Positions 24,052 to 36,900 of a stretch of DNA of 64,000 bases are shown one piece after another (within the stretch, counting starts at the first letter, position 1; every line of letters starts with the position of its first letter). The DNA is taken from the NCBI GenBank assembly GCA_950097015.1, contig CATNEN010000040.1:124001-188000 (forward strand). Reading direction: 5' to 3'. Origin of the DNA: Macrostomum hystrix (Eukaryota; Platyhelminthes; Macrostomidae). The notes beneath the pieces were generated by a model. It did not search any database and was not told the DNA's origin. It worked only from the letters and a program-made list of their open reading frames with translations. The translations under genes were made by a program, and so were the position numbers.

Positions 24052-25999
24052 ATTTCTTTCTAATTATTTTATAAATAAGCTGAATGTTAATTTAAGCAGA
24101 AAAAAATGCATTAATCACTGTAAAACTTAGTAGATTTTATTCTACGAGTTAATATTTATACTAATCTGTATTTATAACAACCCGTGTTTCTTCTGTATGC
24201 GTGCACTCACAGTCAAATTAAGTACACATCACTTGGTCTTGTATATCGCCTATTTTTTCACAACTTATCTAACTGTATTTTCTTCACTACTTTAAGTAGA
24301 AAATAAGTATTTTATACTCACATTTTAAGCTTTTCAATAGACATTGAAATCGATAATAAATTCAGCAAGACTAAAGTACTTTTTGTTATTAAAAACCAAC
24401 TCTTTGTCTGTGATAAAAATGTTCGTTTAGCCTTAGACCTAATCATATATCAAGTCTTTTGAGTTCTACGTTCTACCTGCTATATTTAAATTATTCACGT
24501 AATACAGGTAACCTCCCTGTCCATTAAGTAACGATTGGCTGTGCCAGTAATGGTGCCATTCTTGTAGTGTGTAGTTCGACTTGTTTTCAATAACAACGTC
24601 CATTCAAAAGCCAAGTTTTTAATGGCTGTGAGCCATACAATAGGGCATTGTAGGGTCTTTTAAATTTTAAACATTTTTTATTTAAAATATCATTTGATAC
24701 CTATCTTCAATTGTCATCGAATAAAAATTCCTTGTTAATGAAAAGAGGTAGAAATCATGTGTCTCTATCATTAGCATTTTTTGTTAAGGTTTTTTCAGAC
24801 TCGAGCAACACTACTGACTAAGGTTATAAGTAGTAGTTGTAGTAAATGCGATGTAAATAATGACATTTTCGGCCAAAAGCAAGCTCTAAGTTGTTCCAAT
24901 TTTTTTCATTTATCCCTCTCGGGTAACTCGGTGCAGTTTTTGTTTTCCGCAGTATAAAAATGACATTTTGAAGCATGCTCTTTGTTTACAATAACCGTTT
25001 TCTACTCGTGAGTAGTTAGTAGCAGTAGTACACTATTATTAGTACATTGCAGAATTGCAATCGATACATTTTCAATGATTCTCTTAGAAATCCTACGAAA
25101 TAAGGAATCCAACTTGAATTATAATTTTTTGTTGCTTGACTTTTGAGAGCATTCGGTCTTCTTGGTTTTTATTTAGGCTAGGATTCTGCTGTGCTTTATT
25201 ATTATTAAAAACTAATTTCGTAATAGAAATGTTGCTTTCAGAAGTTTTTTTGCATCGATTTCGATCGAAACATTGGGTTTTTGTTTTGAACTTTTCTCGC
25301 TTTATTAAATATTCTGAAATGGTAGTTTTTCTGTTTTTTTTCGGTTCGCAGCTTGTTTTGCTTTTGTTTCAATTTATTGTGTCTGTTGGCTTTTTTTAAA
25401 GAAAATTGAAGTGTTTTTTTGCCGCTTTTTTTCCTATCATCATGATCTGACCCAGACTTCTGACATGTATATATTAATGCTGAAATTGTACGTAGCTCTC
25501 ACTTCTATTTATATAAGCATACTGACACTCTTATACATGAAAAATGCACCTTTAATATATATACAAATTACAATATACACAATATCCCCTGCTTTATCTG
25601 GGGAGCTATGAATTTGTGTTCTTGTCAGATTTTCTATCTATAATAGGTATCTATGCCAGTGATAATTAGCTGAGTGCCGTGAGTTCGAATCCTAGCTAGG
25701 GAAGCAATATGGATTCATAAGCACGACACTTAATTCTCGATTCCATAGGTGCAGTTCATGCAACATCAGCTGTGATAGAAATTCGGGCGTGTTTGGCGGC
25801 CTCCCTAGCCTTAGAGACTGAAGAGCTTTTTCGATTCGCCGTTCATTAGCTGGAAAAGTACATCACAGTACATGCAACCATTTCCTATTTTTTCTAGCCC
25901 AGCAACCTATTTCCTGCAGTCCATAATCGTGCTACTACTGCTGCCACAGCCAGTAGTATCAAAGGCATACGTTATAAAGCAGGGGCAACGCTATAGATT
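24052..25999. other. Spacer upstream of KATNIP
   Basis: AT-rich with no supported gene. A possible decayed SINE is listed separately. The frames at 25136-25611 are F/L-rich translations of T-rich DNA and are not credible proteins. Confidence 0.45.
25650..25860 (+). mobile_element. Possible decayed tRNA-derived SINE
   Basis: A B-box-like sequence GAGTTCGAATCCTAG at about 25681-25695 follows a weak A-box-like stretch, and a GC-richer body continues to about 25860 within AT-rich DNA. It does not match SINE families A or B closely. It may be a third family or a tRNA pseudogene. Confidence 0.35.
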
Positions 26000-28900
26000 A
26001 TGAGCGCTCGCGGCGGCGACAAGTCCCGCTACGCTAAGCAGGAGATACCGGCCAACTACGGCCAGGTGCTGCAGCACGCGCGCCATAGGGCGGCCGCGGC
26101 GGCAGCTGCGGCGGCGGCCGACGCGCCGTCTTCCAAGCGACGCCAGGCCGATCGAGAGCAGGGCTTTCGCTTGTACTTTAGCGGCGCCAATCACAATCAG
26201 CAGCAGCAGCAGAAGACTGCCAGATTGGCTGCTGGCGGCGGCGACACTGCGGCCGTAGCTGGCGGCGCCGCTTACACTAGCAGGAAGGCGAAGACCTCCA
26301 CCGGAAATCGCGCTCAGCAGCAGCAGCAGCAGCAGCGATCTCGCACTGCTGCACCGCCTCGCAAAGGTTGGGCAGCCGGAGACCAGGACATTCTGATTCG
26401 CACCCAGACCGGTGATCTGGTCAATGTGCCGGCGCCCTATCGCTACGAGCAGGACTTCGAAGACTCGGACGAAGCTCAGACCGAGTCGCTGCTGCTATCT
26501 GCTAGGGATGTCCACGCCCTCCGCCAGAGCATCATGCAGCTAGGCGGCCTGAAGGATGATCCGGGCGGCGACTGCGACGACAACCGCGCCAGCCCTGTTG
26601 AAGACGAGGATCTGCCCAGAGATTCAGCCGAGGACAATGACGACGTCCTAGATCGGGAGCTGGATAGCGTCCGGTCGGCTGCTGAAGACCCCGACATCAA
26701 CGGCGAGAAGGTCGACAACAACCAATTGGACGCTCGAGTTGTTCTTCAGCTTCGGAAATCTCTCGGGCCGGCTTATGACGAGGGCCACAAATTGGATTAT
26801 ATAATACAGCGCATTATGGAGCTGTCTGTTGGCCAGCGTGACCGCCTCATGCAGGCCTTCGCTCACATTGATCAGCAGCAGCAGCCGACTGTGCAGAAGG
26901 TTGACGGTGAGTCTATTGGAAGACTGAATTTACGTTTTGAGATCAGTGCTTATGGCGGAGACTATATTCAATTATGGGGATATATCTGTTTGGGATCAGT
27001 GGGATCAGTCCTCAGTGCTTCAGTGGGGACACTGAATTCCATAAAAAACAACTCCACCAATGCAGCCAAAGAAGCCGCCGTATCAGAAGCAAAGCCGGCT
27101 AATCGAGAGCCTGCGGACAGTCACGTGACCCGAATACGGTTGCACAGCAACTGGGGCCACCCGGGAATCATCGGCCTCACCGAGCTGCAATGCTTCGACT
27201 CCGGCGGCAGCCAGATTCGCGTCGATCGCATCTGCCTAGACGAAACTAAAAGGCCGTCCATTGTTCTGGAATGCCTAATTAATGGCCGCTATCTGACTAA
27301 CAAAGAGCGAAACATGTGGACCTGTCCGTTGCTACCCGGCCATCCAATCGATATCTACCTGCACACGGCTAAGCGACCAGCAAGCCTGAAGGTTTGGAAC
27401 TACAATCGCAGCCTGCAGACTTTGGAAATTGGCGCCAGGCGAGTAGAAATCGCCATAGACAATGGCCCGGTGCTGTTCTCTGGCGACCTCGATAAAGGCT
27501 GCGGCTCCCAGGGCATCGACTTTGGCCAGAAGATCCTACTGCTGGCCAACAAGGCTAAGCTGGGCGTCGGGGTGACCATCAACGATGACGAGCTGGTTTC
27601 AGCAGCCGAACTCAGCCGGCAGCACAAGAAGTACGTGAAAACTCCCCGCCTAGCCGCTTCGCCTCGTGGCGCAACTCGCAAATTAGATATCGACGAATCC
27701 TCGCCGTCGGCATCGTCAATGAATAAGCGCCCAACTGCCGCAGTCGACGAGGCTCTGCTAGGCGACGATGCCGAAGATCAAGACGCCTCCTGTCTGATGG
27801 ACAAGGTGCGCCTGATGCGTCGTAGTCGGCAAGAGAAGAAGGCGGCAGCGGCAGCTGGCGGTTCCTCCACCGCGGACAGCGTCGATTCGCCCAGACCTCC
27901 GGCTGTCAGCGCCGAGGAGCTCGGCCTAACAGCTGCCGCACCGCCTCCGCCAAAGTTTGGCCGCAGGTCCCGCCTGGCCGACAACGACAACAGCGCGGGC
28001 GACTTCGGATATCGCGCCGACCTAGAAAAATCCTGGGCTTCGTTGAATCAGTTCAACAAGGTGACGGCCGGTCGACTTGACACCCGACCGGAGGGAGACG
28101 CCTTGGACAACCTGCTCCAGCGAGCTGCTCGACTAGCTTCGCCCGCGCCTCCTCAGCAACAGCAGCAGCCGCCTCCGCCGCCGCCGCAACAGCCGCCACA
28201 ACCGCCCACATCGTCGCAGCCTTCGGGCTATTCAGCCGACGAGTTGGAAGCCAACGGCTTTGTTATACCTGAGCTGCCAGCTGGCCAGCTGTTGCACCTG
28301 AACATCCTGGACACCTGGGGCGATCCGCACTATGTGGGCCTCACAGGGTTGGAATTCTTCAGCTCCACCGGTGAATCAGTTCGCGTTGTCGACATCTCCG
28401 CCGATCCGTCCGACATCAATGTGCTGCCAGAGTACGACTCAGATCCGCGCGTGGTTGCCAATTTGATTGACGGTGTTAATCGCACCTTTGACGAGGTGCA
28501 CATGTGGCTCTGCCCGTTCACTCCGGGCCGGGGCCATCACATCTATGTGACCTTCGCTGCGCCCGTACAGCTGGCCATCCTGCGAGTGTGGAACTATAAC
28601 AAATCCAGGGTGCATTCTTCGCGCGGCGCCCGCCTCATCGACGTCGCCCTAGACGGCGTTAGAATTTTCTACGGCGAGATCACGCGCGGCTCCCACGAGA
28701 CGATTCTATTTACTGAGGATGACGCTATACTAGAGCGCGTGTGGCAGAATGACCTCAGTTTGCAGGTGCGCGTGAATGTGTATTAGCTAGATAATATTCC
28801 AGCATATTTCTGTGCATAGATGCAAATTGAATGCTCTTACTGTTGTACTGTAGAAAGAAAGGCAGTACATTATTTTAAACACAGGCACATTATTTCGTAA

Positions 28901-31900
28901 ACGCATGCTCATTATTTAGTGCACACATGCTTATTATTTAGCACTGGGTACGTCACATGGCGCCCTGCACATACATGTGCATAATTCAATGCATCTGTAC
29001 ATAATTTAGCACGCCTGTACATAATTAACCACACCTGTACATAGTATAACGCACACGTACAGAATTTGACACACCTGTACAAATTAAAAGCACCTGTACA
29101 CATTTAACACACCTGTACATAATTTGACGCACCTTTACTTTGTAGGACCTGGAGACCGAGCCGGACACCATGCCCATGACGCATCGTCCGAGAACTCGCG
29201 ACTCCGACGAGCAACGCGAGAAGCGCCTAGCCGAGCTGGACATTGTGCCAGTGCCCATCTCTTCAAAGTCTTCGACTAATCGCCCCGTGACATCGGCAAA
29301 GGCGGTGGCAGATTCAGCCGCGCCAAAGATTTACGCTGTGCAGGGCCAGCAGTTGACTCTCAACCTAGTTGACACCTGGTCCGATCCTCATTACATTGGT
29401 CTAACAGGTATCGAACTGGTGGATTCCACTGGTCAGTCTGTACCGCTGAGACCGGACCAGCTGCGGGCTGAGCCTAGGGATATGCGAGTTATTCCCGGCT
29501 GCGAATTGGATGAGCGAACCCTGGACAAACTGGTGAATAGCGTCAATAACACCACGGACGATGTGAACATGTGGCTGGTACCATTCACTAAGGGCGCTGA
29601 TCACACTGTCACAGTCACTCTGGACCGGCCAACCCAGCTGCTCACTCTGCGACTATGGAATTATAACAAATCACCTGAGGATTCTTATCGTGGAGTTAAG
29701 GTTTGTGGATGAAGCCTTCTGTTTTAGTCATTACCCTGTCCGGCCTTCTGTTTGGTCATTACCCTGTCCGGCCTTCTGTTTGGTCATTACTCTGTCTGGC
29801 CTTCTGTTTAGTCATTACCCTGTCCGGCCTTCTGTTTAGTCATTACCCTGTCTGGCCTTCTGTTTAGTCATTACCCTGTCCGGCCTTCTGTTTGGTCATT
29901 GCCCTGTCTGGCCTTCTGTTTAGTCATTACCCTGTCCGGCCTTCTGTTTGGTTATTACCCTGTCCGGCCTTCTCTTTAGTCATTACCCTGTCTGGCCTTC
30001 TGTTTAGTCATTACCCTGTCCGGCCTTCTGTTTAGTCATTACCCTGTCCGGCCTTCTGTTTAGTCATTACCCTGTCCGGCCTTCTGTTTAGTCATTACCC
30101 TGTCCGGCCTTCTGTTTAGTCATTACCCTGTCTGGCCTTCTGTTTAGTCATTACCCTGTCCGGCCTTCTGTTTAGTCATTACCCTGTCCGGCCTTCTGTT
30201 TAGTCATTACCCTGTCTGGCCTTCTGTTTAGTCATTACCCTGTCCGGCCTTCTGTTTAGTCATTACCCTGTCCGGCCTTCTGTTTGGTCATTACCCTGTC
30301 CGGCCTTCTGTTTAGTCATTACCCTGTCCGGCCTTCTGTTTAGTCATTACCCTGTCCGGCCTTCTGTTTAGTCATTACCCTGTCCGGCCTTCTGTTTAGT
30401 CATTACCCTGTCCGGCCTTCTGTTTAGTCATTACCCTGTCCGGCCTTCTGTTTGGTCATTACCCTGTCCGGCCTTCTGTTTAGTCATTACCCTGTCCGGC
30501 CTTCTGTTTAGTCATTACCCTGTCCGGCCTTCTGTTTAGTCACTACCCTGTCCGGCCTTCTGTTTAGTCATTACCCTGTCCGGCCTTCTGTTTAGTCATT
30601 TCCCTATCTGGCCTTTTGTTTTATAAAACATTAATTAGTCATTACCCTTTTCTGTTTAGTCTGGTCATTACCCTACTCGTTAAGCCAATCGTTCCGCCTC
30701 GCCCACGCACGCGCCGCAGGTGATGCACATCCAATTAGACGGCCGGTACTTGTCGCCGGAGCTTGGCTTGCTAGTTCGCAAAGCGCCCGGCCATAATTAT
30801 TACAACTTTGGCCAGGACATTGCGCTGGCGGATTTGATTCGTCAGCCCTCGGCGGCAGCTGGCAGAGGTTGCACTATTGAAGATCAGCAGCATCAGCACA
30901 GCGGCAATCTGCCGTGCGGCTTTGTCTACCAGCTGAATCTGTTGAATGCTCACGGCGATCTGTACTACATCGGCCTGACTGAGCTGCAGCTGTTCGACGA
31001 AGCCGGCCGCCGAATCGAGCTGGGCAACGGCTGCGGCTTTGTGGCTGCTCAGCCGGAGAGTATCAACTCTCTCGACGGAGTTGAGAATGATGTTCGCACT
31101 CCGGACAAACTGGTATGCCGCATTTGAACTCGCGGATTTGTTTGAATTTGCGAGTGCTGTGCAGGAATTACTTTTTCAAGTCCAGGTCAAATGGTATTGC
31201 CAGTTATCTAAGTAGGAAACTTCCCAAGAAACTTTCGTTTACCTTGGGTTTGAAACTTCCCAGGAATCTTACAAACAGTTCCAGTTGGGAACTTCGCAGG
31301 AATCTTCCCAAGAATCTTCCATGGAATCTTTTAAAAATTTCGAGTTGGAATCTTCCCAGGAATCTTACAAACAGTTCGAGTTGGAATCTTCCCAGGAATC
31401 TTACAAACAGTTCGAGTTGGAATCTTCCCAGGAATCTTACAAACAGTTCGAGTTGGAATCTTCCCAGGAATCTTACAAACAGTTCGAGTTGGAATCTTCC
31501 CAGGAATCTTACAAACAGTTCGAGTTGGAATCTTCCAAGGAATCTTACAACAGTTCCAGTTGGAAACTTCCCAGGAATCTTCCCAGGAATCTTCCAAACA
31601 GTTCGATTTGGAATCTTCCCAGGAATCTTACAAACAGTTCGATTTGGAATCTTCCCAGGAATCTTACAAACAGTTCGATTTGGAATCTTCCTAGGAATCT
31701 TACAAACAGTTCGAGCTAGAATCTTCCAAGAAATATTTCAAACAATTCAAGCTGGAATCTTCCCAGGAATCTTCCGAGGAATCTTTTAAACAGTTCGAGT
31801 AGGAAACTTCCCAGGAATCTTTTAAATAGTTCGAGTTGGAACCTTGCCAGGAATCTTACAAACAGTTCGAGTTGGAATCTTCCCAGGAATCCCGAGAAGT

Positions 31901-32438
31901 CGAAACAAATGTTAAGAAGAATCCATGATTTTTTTACTTTACTCCTCCCTTCCAGGTGGACGGCGTACTGGACTGCCCGGTTGGCGGGCACAGCTGGCTG
32001 GCCCCAATCCTGCCCGGTGCAGACAACCGGCTCTATCTGGTTTTCAATCGGCCAGTGTGCGTCAGCAAGATTCGCCTGTGGAACTATTCCAAGACTCCAT
32101 CCCGTGGTGTCCGCGACTTCAGCGTGCTAGTCGACGAACTGTTGATCTTCAACGGCACCCTGCCGCGCTGTGACAGAGCCTCCGCTGACGACTATCACAC
32201 CGTGTTGCTAGGCGAGCCCGAACTGCAGCATAGGCTGCAGAATTCGGCTGAAAAATCCATTATTAATAATCGTGAGGTGCTGTTCGAACACGACATTTTG
32301 TTAATGAACGATCAGCGAGTTGTACACGACTCGGGCAGCAGGCTGCAAAAGCAGCAGCAGCAGCAGCAGCAACAGAAGAAAAAGGCCTTCCCAGATCCCA
32401 TGTTGAGGCCGAAGACTTCGATTGTGCGTCATCAGTAA
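26000..32438 (+). CDS. KATNIP: KATNIP (katanin-interacting protein, KIAA0556) homologue, five exons
   Basis: Exons 26000-26906, 27066-28765, 29146-29700, 30720-31112 and 31956-32438 give 1345 aa with all phases consistent; the human protein is about 1600 aa. Four similar beta-rich modules follow one another. Each has a WGDPHYVGLTGLE-type opening, a MWL-PF or equivalent strand and a WNYNKS-type strand (about residues 355-500, 725-870, 895-1080, 1110-1250). This repeated domain (DUF4457/KATNIP) defines the family, which binds katanin and microtubules at the base of cilia. The N-terminal 340 residues are Ala/Gln-rich with polyQ runs. The first intron (26907-27065) is 159 nt with no stop, so unspliced mRNA would add 53 residues in frame. 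Introns 2-4 are minisatellite. The ATG at 26000 opens the frame. Confidence 0.93.
28880..29135 (+). repeat. KATNIP intron 2 degenerate tandem repeat
   Basis: About 15 diverged units of 17-18 bp around 'acacctgtacataatt'. More heterogeneous than the other arrays, so probably older. Confidence 0.75.
29712..30650 (+). repeat. KATNIP intron 3 minisatellite, 28-bp unit
   Basis: About 33 units of 28 bp (ccctgtccggccttctgttt + agtcatta), very uniform, with c/t and a/g variants. The array begins about 11 nt after the donor at 29700 and stops about 70 nt before the exon 4 acceptor, so nearly the whole 1-kb intron is repeat. Confidence 0.95.
31225..31895 (+). repeat. KATNIP intron 4 minisatellite
   Basis: Units of about 34-35 bp (cttcccaggaatcttaca + aacagttcgagttggaat), homogeneous in the centre and decayed at both ends. 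The units keep open frames on both strands, which produces long spurious ORFs. Confidence 0.9.
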
Positions 32439-33339
32439 TTTCTTTGGACTAAAACACACATCAACTACTGTTAGTAGTTTAGCATCTTTAGCGGGTTTTC
32501 TTCAGAACAATTTGTGCAGTGAGTAAAATTCATTTGACGGCTGGGTGTAAGGTGAACATGGATATCCTACAAAATAGTGTACTGCGTCGTGTTTGCTGTA
32601 ACCACGAAAAAATATGTACAATTACCTGTTTCTCTTTGACAGATATATACATATACGTGATGCGTTTTGCCAACAATCAAGCTAGATTCGATATATAATA
32701 TTGTATTGTTCCTGTTGTTGTTACTACTTGAACACCGCCTTGTCATTATTTTTGAACAATTGATAAGCTCGCTAGTTTCCTTTATAAAGTCGACAACTGT
32801 CTGAGCACAACAATTTTCTAAATTGAGCACAATTACTTATTTTATCCGTCTTGTCCGTCTGCTTTTGATTATGCTTTTATACTCGACGGATATCAAGAAA
32901 TTATATTTCAGCCTTCACATATCCGTCCTTTCTTTGCAGTCCATTTATTAATTTCCTTCGATACTTTTTTAGTTGTTGCTTTTTACTTCTTCTGGTATAG
33001 TTGTGTTATTATAATACTAATAGTAGCATGCTAAGCATTCTAAAGTGGTTGCTTTTGATCTTGTTCTGCTTTTTCTTCTTAACTATTTTATTGTAATTGA
33101 ATTTCACACTGTGATATTTTAAACGCGCAATGCTCGTGTAGACTTTGGCCAGTGCTGTTGATGCCTCTATGAATTGATTATTTCTGCACCCTCCGTCCCA
33201 GTTTTCAAGTCAAGGCTTGTAATTTACTTGTTTCAATAAATATCATTCTTGTTTACCTACATTTTTGCACGTCAAACTTTTATGAAAGATGCCGCGTTTT
33301 AGTATTTTGCTTTTAAAATAAAAATTAGTGAAATATAGG
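32439..33339. other. Spacer after KATNIP
   Basis: AT-rich, no supported gene. An AATAAA at 33235-33240 is one candidate poly(A) signal, but it is about 800 nt from the KATNIP stop. Confidence 0.45.
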
Positions 33340-33825
33340 ATCTCAATCCTCATTGTCCTCAGATGAAGGGAGCTCAATCCTCATTGTCCTCAGATGAAGG
33401 GAGCTCAATCCTCATTGTCCTCAGATGAAGGGAGCTCAATCCTCATTGTCCTCAGATGAAGGGAGCTCAATCCTCATTGTTCCTCAGAGGAAGGAAACTC
33501 AATCCTCATTGTCCTCAGATGAAGGAAACTCAATCCTCATTGTCCTCAGATGAAGGGATCTCAATCCTCATTGTCCTCAGATGAAGGGATCTCAATCCTC
33601 ATTGTCCTCAGATAAAGGGATCTCAATCCTCATTGTCCTCAGATGAAGGGATCTCAATCCTCATTGTCCTCAGATGAAGGGAGCTCAATCCTCATTGTCC
33701 CCAGATAAAGGGATCTTAATCCTCATTGTCCTCAGAGGAATGAAACACAATCCTCATTGTTCTCAGATGAAGGGATCTCAATCCTCATTGTCCTCAGAGG
33801 AAGGAAACTCAATCTAAAAGTCCTC
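33340..33825 (+). repeat. Minisatellite upstream of the psq-DDE-PHD gene, 30-bp unit
   Basis: About 16 units of 30 bp (ctcaatcctcattgtcctca + gatgaaggga), ending about 140 nt before the first ATG of the next gene. It may lie in its promoter or in a 5' UTR intron: 'atttcag' occurs at about 33870. Confidence 0.9.
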
Positions 33826-33966
33826 AGGTGATGAAAAAAATTTTGTGTACAAAAATTTCTCTAAATTCATTTCAGCAATCAATTAGTAAAGCATTTCCTA
33901 GAAACAGTTGAGCATCTCATCGACTTCTCCAAAGAAGAAGCAGGACCCGAGAAGGGCTGACAGAGA

Positions 33967-36900
33967 ATGCAAGCCGCCTCAGATTCCACGATCAGCCTAG
34001 ACCCGTCTGACAATTCTGCTCAGCAGAAGATAGTATTCCTATCGGACTCAGAAATCGGTGAGGATTGTCCGGCCACCAAAGAGTCCAATTCCAATGCCGC
34101 TGCAGCTGCAATTTCAACAGTTTCAATTACAACTGGCGCCTCAGCCGTGGCCGGCTCCGTTTCCATGGTAGTGCCCGGCGATGACAGCAGCAGCACCATA
34201 CAGACTTACAAGCTCATGCCTATTAAAATCTGCCTGAGCGAATCCGACGAAGATGGAGAACAACACGGCGGCGGGGGCGGCAGGAGCGAAACGGCAGCCG
34301 GCGGGTCCTATTCACATTTCTGCTCCGATTCCGAGCTGCGCAGGCGGAGTCTGCGAACTTCCGACCCGAATAAGGCTGAGCCGAATCACTCCTCGCAGTC
34401 GGAGTTCTATTTCGGATTGAGTCGCCGGTCTATCAACGGCAACGGTCGGACCCGCCGACAATGGTCACAGGAGAACATGCTGAAGGCCTACAATGCGGTG
34501 GTAAATCTGGGCCTGCCTCTACGGTTGGCCGCCACCAAGTTTAAGGTAACTAAACACATTTTTCTCACTTTGTCGATTTCAACTCATCAAATGTTATTCA
34601 GATTTTTACCACTGGAACCTCATCTCATCTCCATTTCTGTACACTTTTTCATGCCTCAATTCTACCCGAATCTCATCACAAACCATCAGTTTCATTATGA
34701 ATTTTTGGAATCTGAATCTTACATGAATCTCACTTGAATCTCACCTAAATCTCACCTGAATCTCAAATTAATCTTATCTATATCTCACCTAAATCTCACC
34801 TTAATCTCACTTGAATCTCACATGAATCTTATCCATATCTCACCTTAATCTCACTTGAATCTCAAATTAATCTCATCTATATCTCACCTAAATCTCACTT
34901 TTATCTCAAATTAATCTCATCCTTATCTCACCTAAATCTCACCTGAATATCACCTGAATTTACAGGTGCCTGAGAGCACCCTGCGCGATCGCCTCCACGG
35001 CCGGGTGAACATCAACTGCACCCGGCCCGGACCGCAGACGTTCTTCACAGCAGGCGAGGAGCACCGCATAGTGGATCATATTCTATTCCTGCACCGCATT
35101 GGCTATACTGTGCTGCGCAAGCATATCACTGAGACTGCCAATCACCTGCTGCGCCTCACCTCCCGCGCCACCCGCCTGAGTATCGGCGAATCCGGCGACA
35201 CTATTACCGACGAATTCGACGACGTCAAAGATCCGCTGTTGATGAACTCGTCTAGTCACGACTTTGTGTCTCTGGCCTCGGCTATGGAGACTCAAACCTG
35301 GCTGTCTGAGCAGTCCACAAGCAGGCGGGCGCCGGCCTCTGTTACTATGCCGCAGTTAAACAAGCGCCAGGTATCAAGCCTGCCCAGCGCCTCCTGGCTC
35401 TATTCATTCACGCATCGCTGGCCAAAGATTAAGGAGTGCGTCTCTATGAGCAGTCATCATCGCCGCTACGTTATCGAGGATGAAGTTACGGACGCTAACC
35501 GGATCACCTATTTGCGGTGAGTGGCATGCGAGCTCATCTTTAAACTGTTCCGCGGCGAGGCCACATTCATTTGGTGCGCAGCCGCGGAGAGAAGGCTTGG
35601 AGGCTTGTCGTGCAAATTTACGACTTTGAGGGCCTACTCTGGCTGCAGGTCTAGTGTGACCAATTGATGTGCCACTGCCCGCAGCCCTCCTGCAATTATT
35701 ATTAAGACCACGGGGATATTTCAATTGCCCGCTGCCTACTTCAAGATAGCTCCCAAACCGAATGACCGATTTTCGTATAAAAGTCCGTCAAAAGAATCAA
35801 ATTTTCGGCCATTTACGATGAACTAAATGAACATGGTTACATCATGATCAATTATGTGAGCAAAAATATTACGCTTTTATTGTTAGTTTTTGCCACCAGA
35901 CACCCCGACGAGAATCCTTGAATGTCTCGACGATGCCGATGTTTTGTGATTCTGGATGTTGTTGCATCATATAGATTCGTAGTGATTTGTTAAATCTTTT
36001 TGTGGATATTTTTAATATTTTACACGACCGAGTCGCACCTGAAACCCTCGCCTCCCGCCCGCCCGCAATCCCATGCAGCGCATTGACCAAGGTAATGCTG
36101 AAGCACAAGATTAGCTCCGATCTGTCCCGCTACTGGATGATGGACGAGGCGTCGATGAGCTGCACGACTCATCCGCCGCGCCTGATGAACTGCCAAACCC
36201 AGCGACTGCAGATGCCCTACCAGAGCGAGTTTCCGCACGTCACTATAGTCGGAGCCGGCAATGCTGTTGGCGACTCCGTGCCTCCATTCCTGCTTTACCG
36301 GGGCGCCCAGGTGAGCTATTCTGCTTCGATTGATTATCTAGCTTAACTTGCAGTTTATCTACTCCTTCCTGACAGTCTTGCCTACTCCTTCCTGACAGTC
36401 TTGCCTACTCCTTCCTGACAGTCTAGCCTACTCCTTCCTGAAGTCTTGCCTACTCCTTCCTGACAGTCTAGCCTACTCCTTCCTGACAGTCTTGCCTACT
36501 CCTTCCTGACAGTCTAGCCTACTCCTTCCTGACAGTCTTGCCTACTCCTTCCTGACAGTCTAGCCTACTCCTTCCTGACAGTCTAGCCTACTCCTTCCTG
36601 AAGTCTTGCCTACTCCTTCCTGACAGTCTAGCCTACTCCTTCCTGAAGTCTTGCCTACTCCTTCCTGACAGTCTAGCCTACTCCTTCCTGACAGTCTTGC
36701 CTACTCCTTCCTGACAGTCTAGCCTACTCCTTCCTGACAGTCTTGCCTACTCCTTCCTGACAGTCTTGCCTACTCCTTCCTGACAGTCTAGCCTACTCCT
36801 TCCTGAAGTCTTGCCTACTCCTTCCTGACAGTCTAGCCTACTCCTTCCTGACAGTCTTGCCTACTCCTTCCTGACAGTCTAGCCTACTCCTTCCTGACAG

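Noticed and set aside
31115-31789. NLPRNLTNSSSW repeat protein on the plus strand
   Set aside because: KATNIP intron 4 array; splice phases join exons 4 and 5 directly across it.
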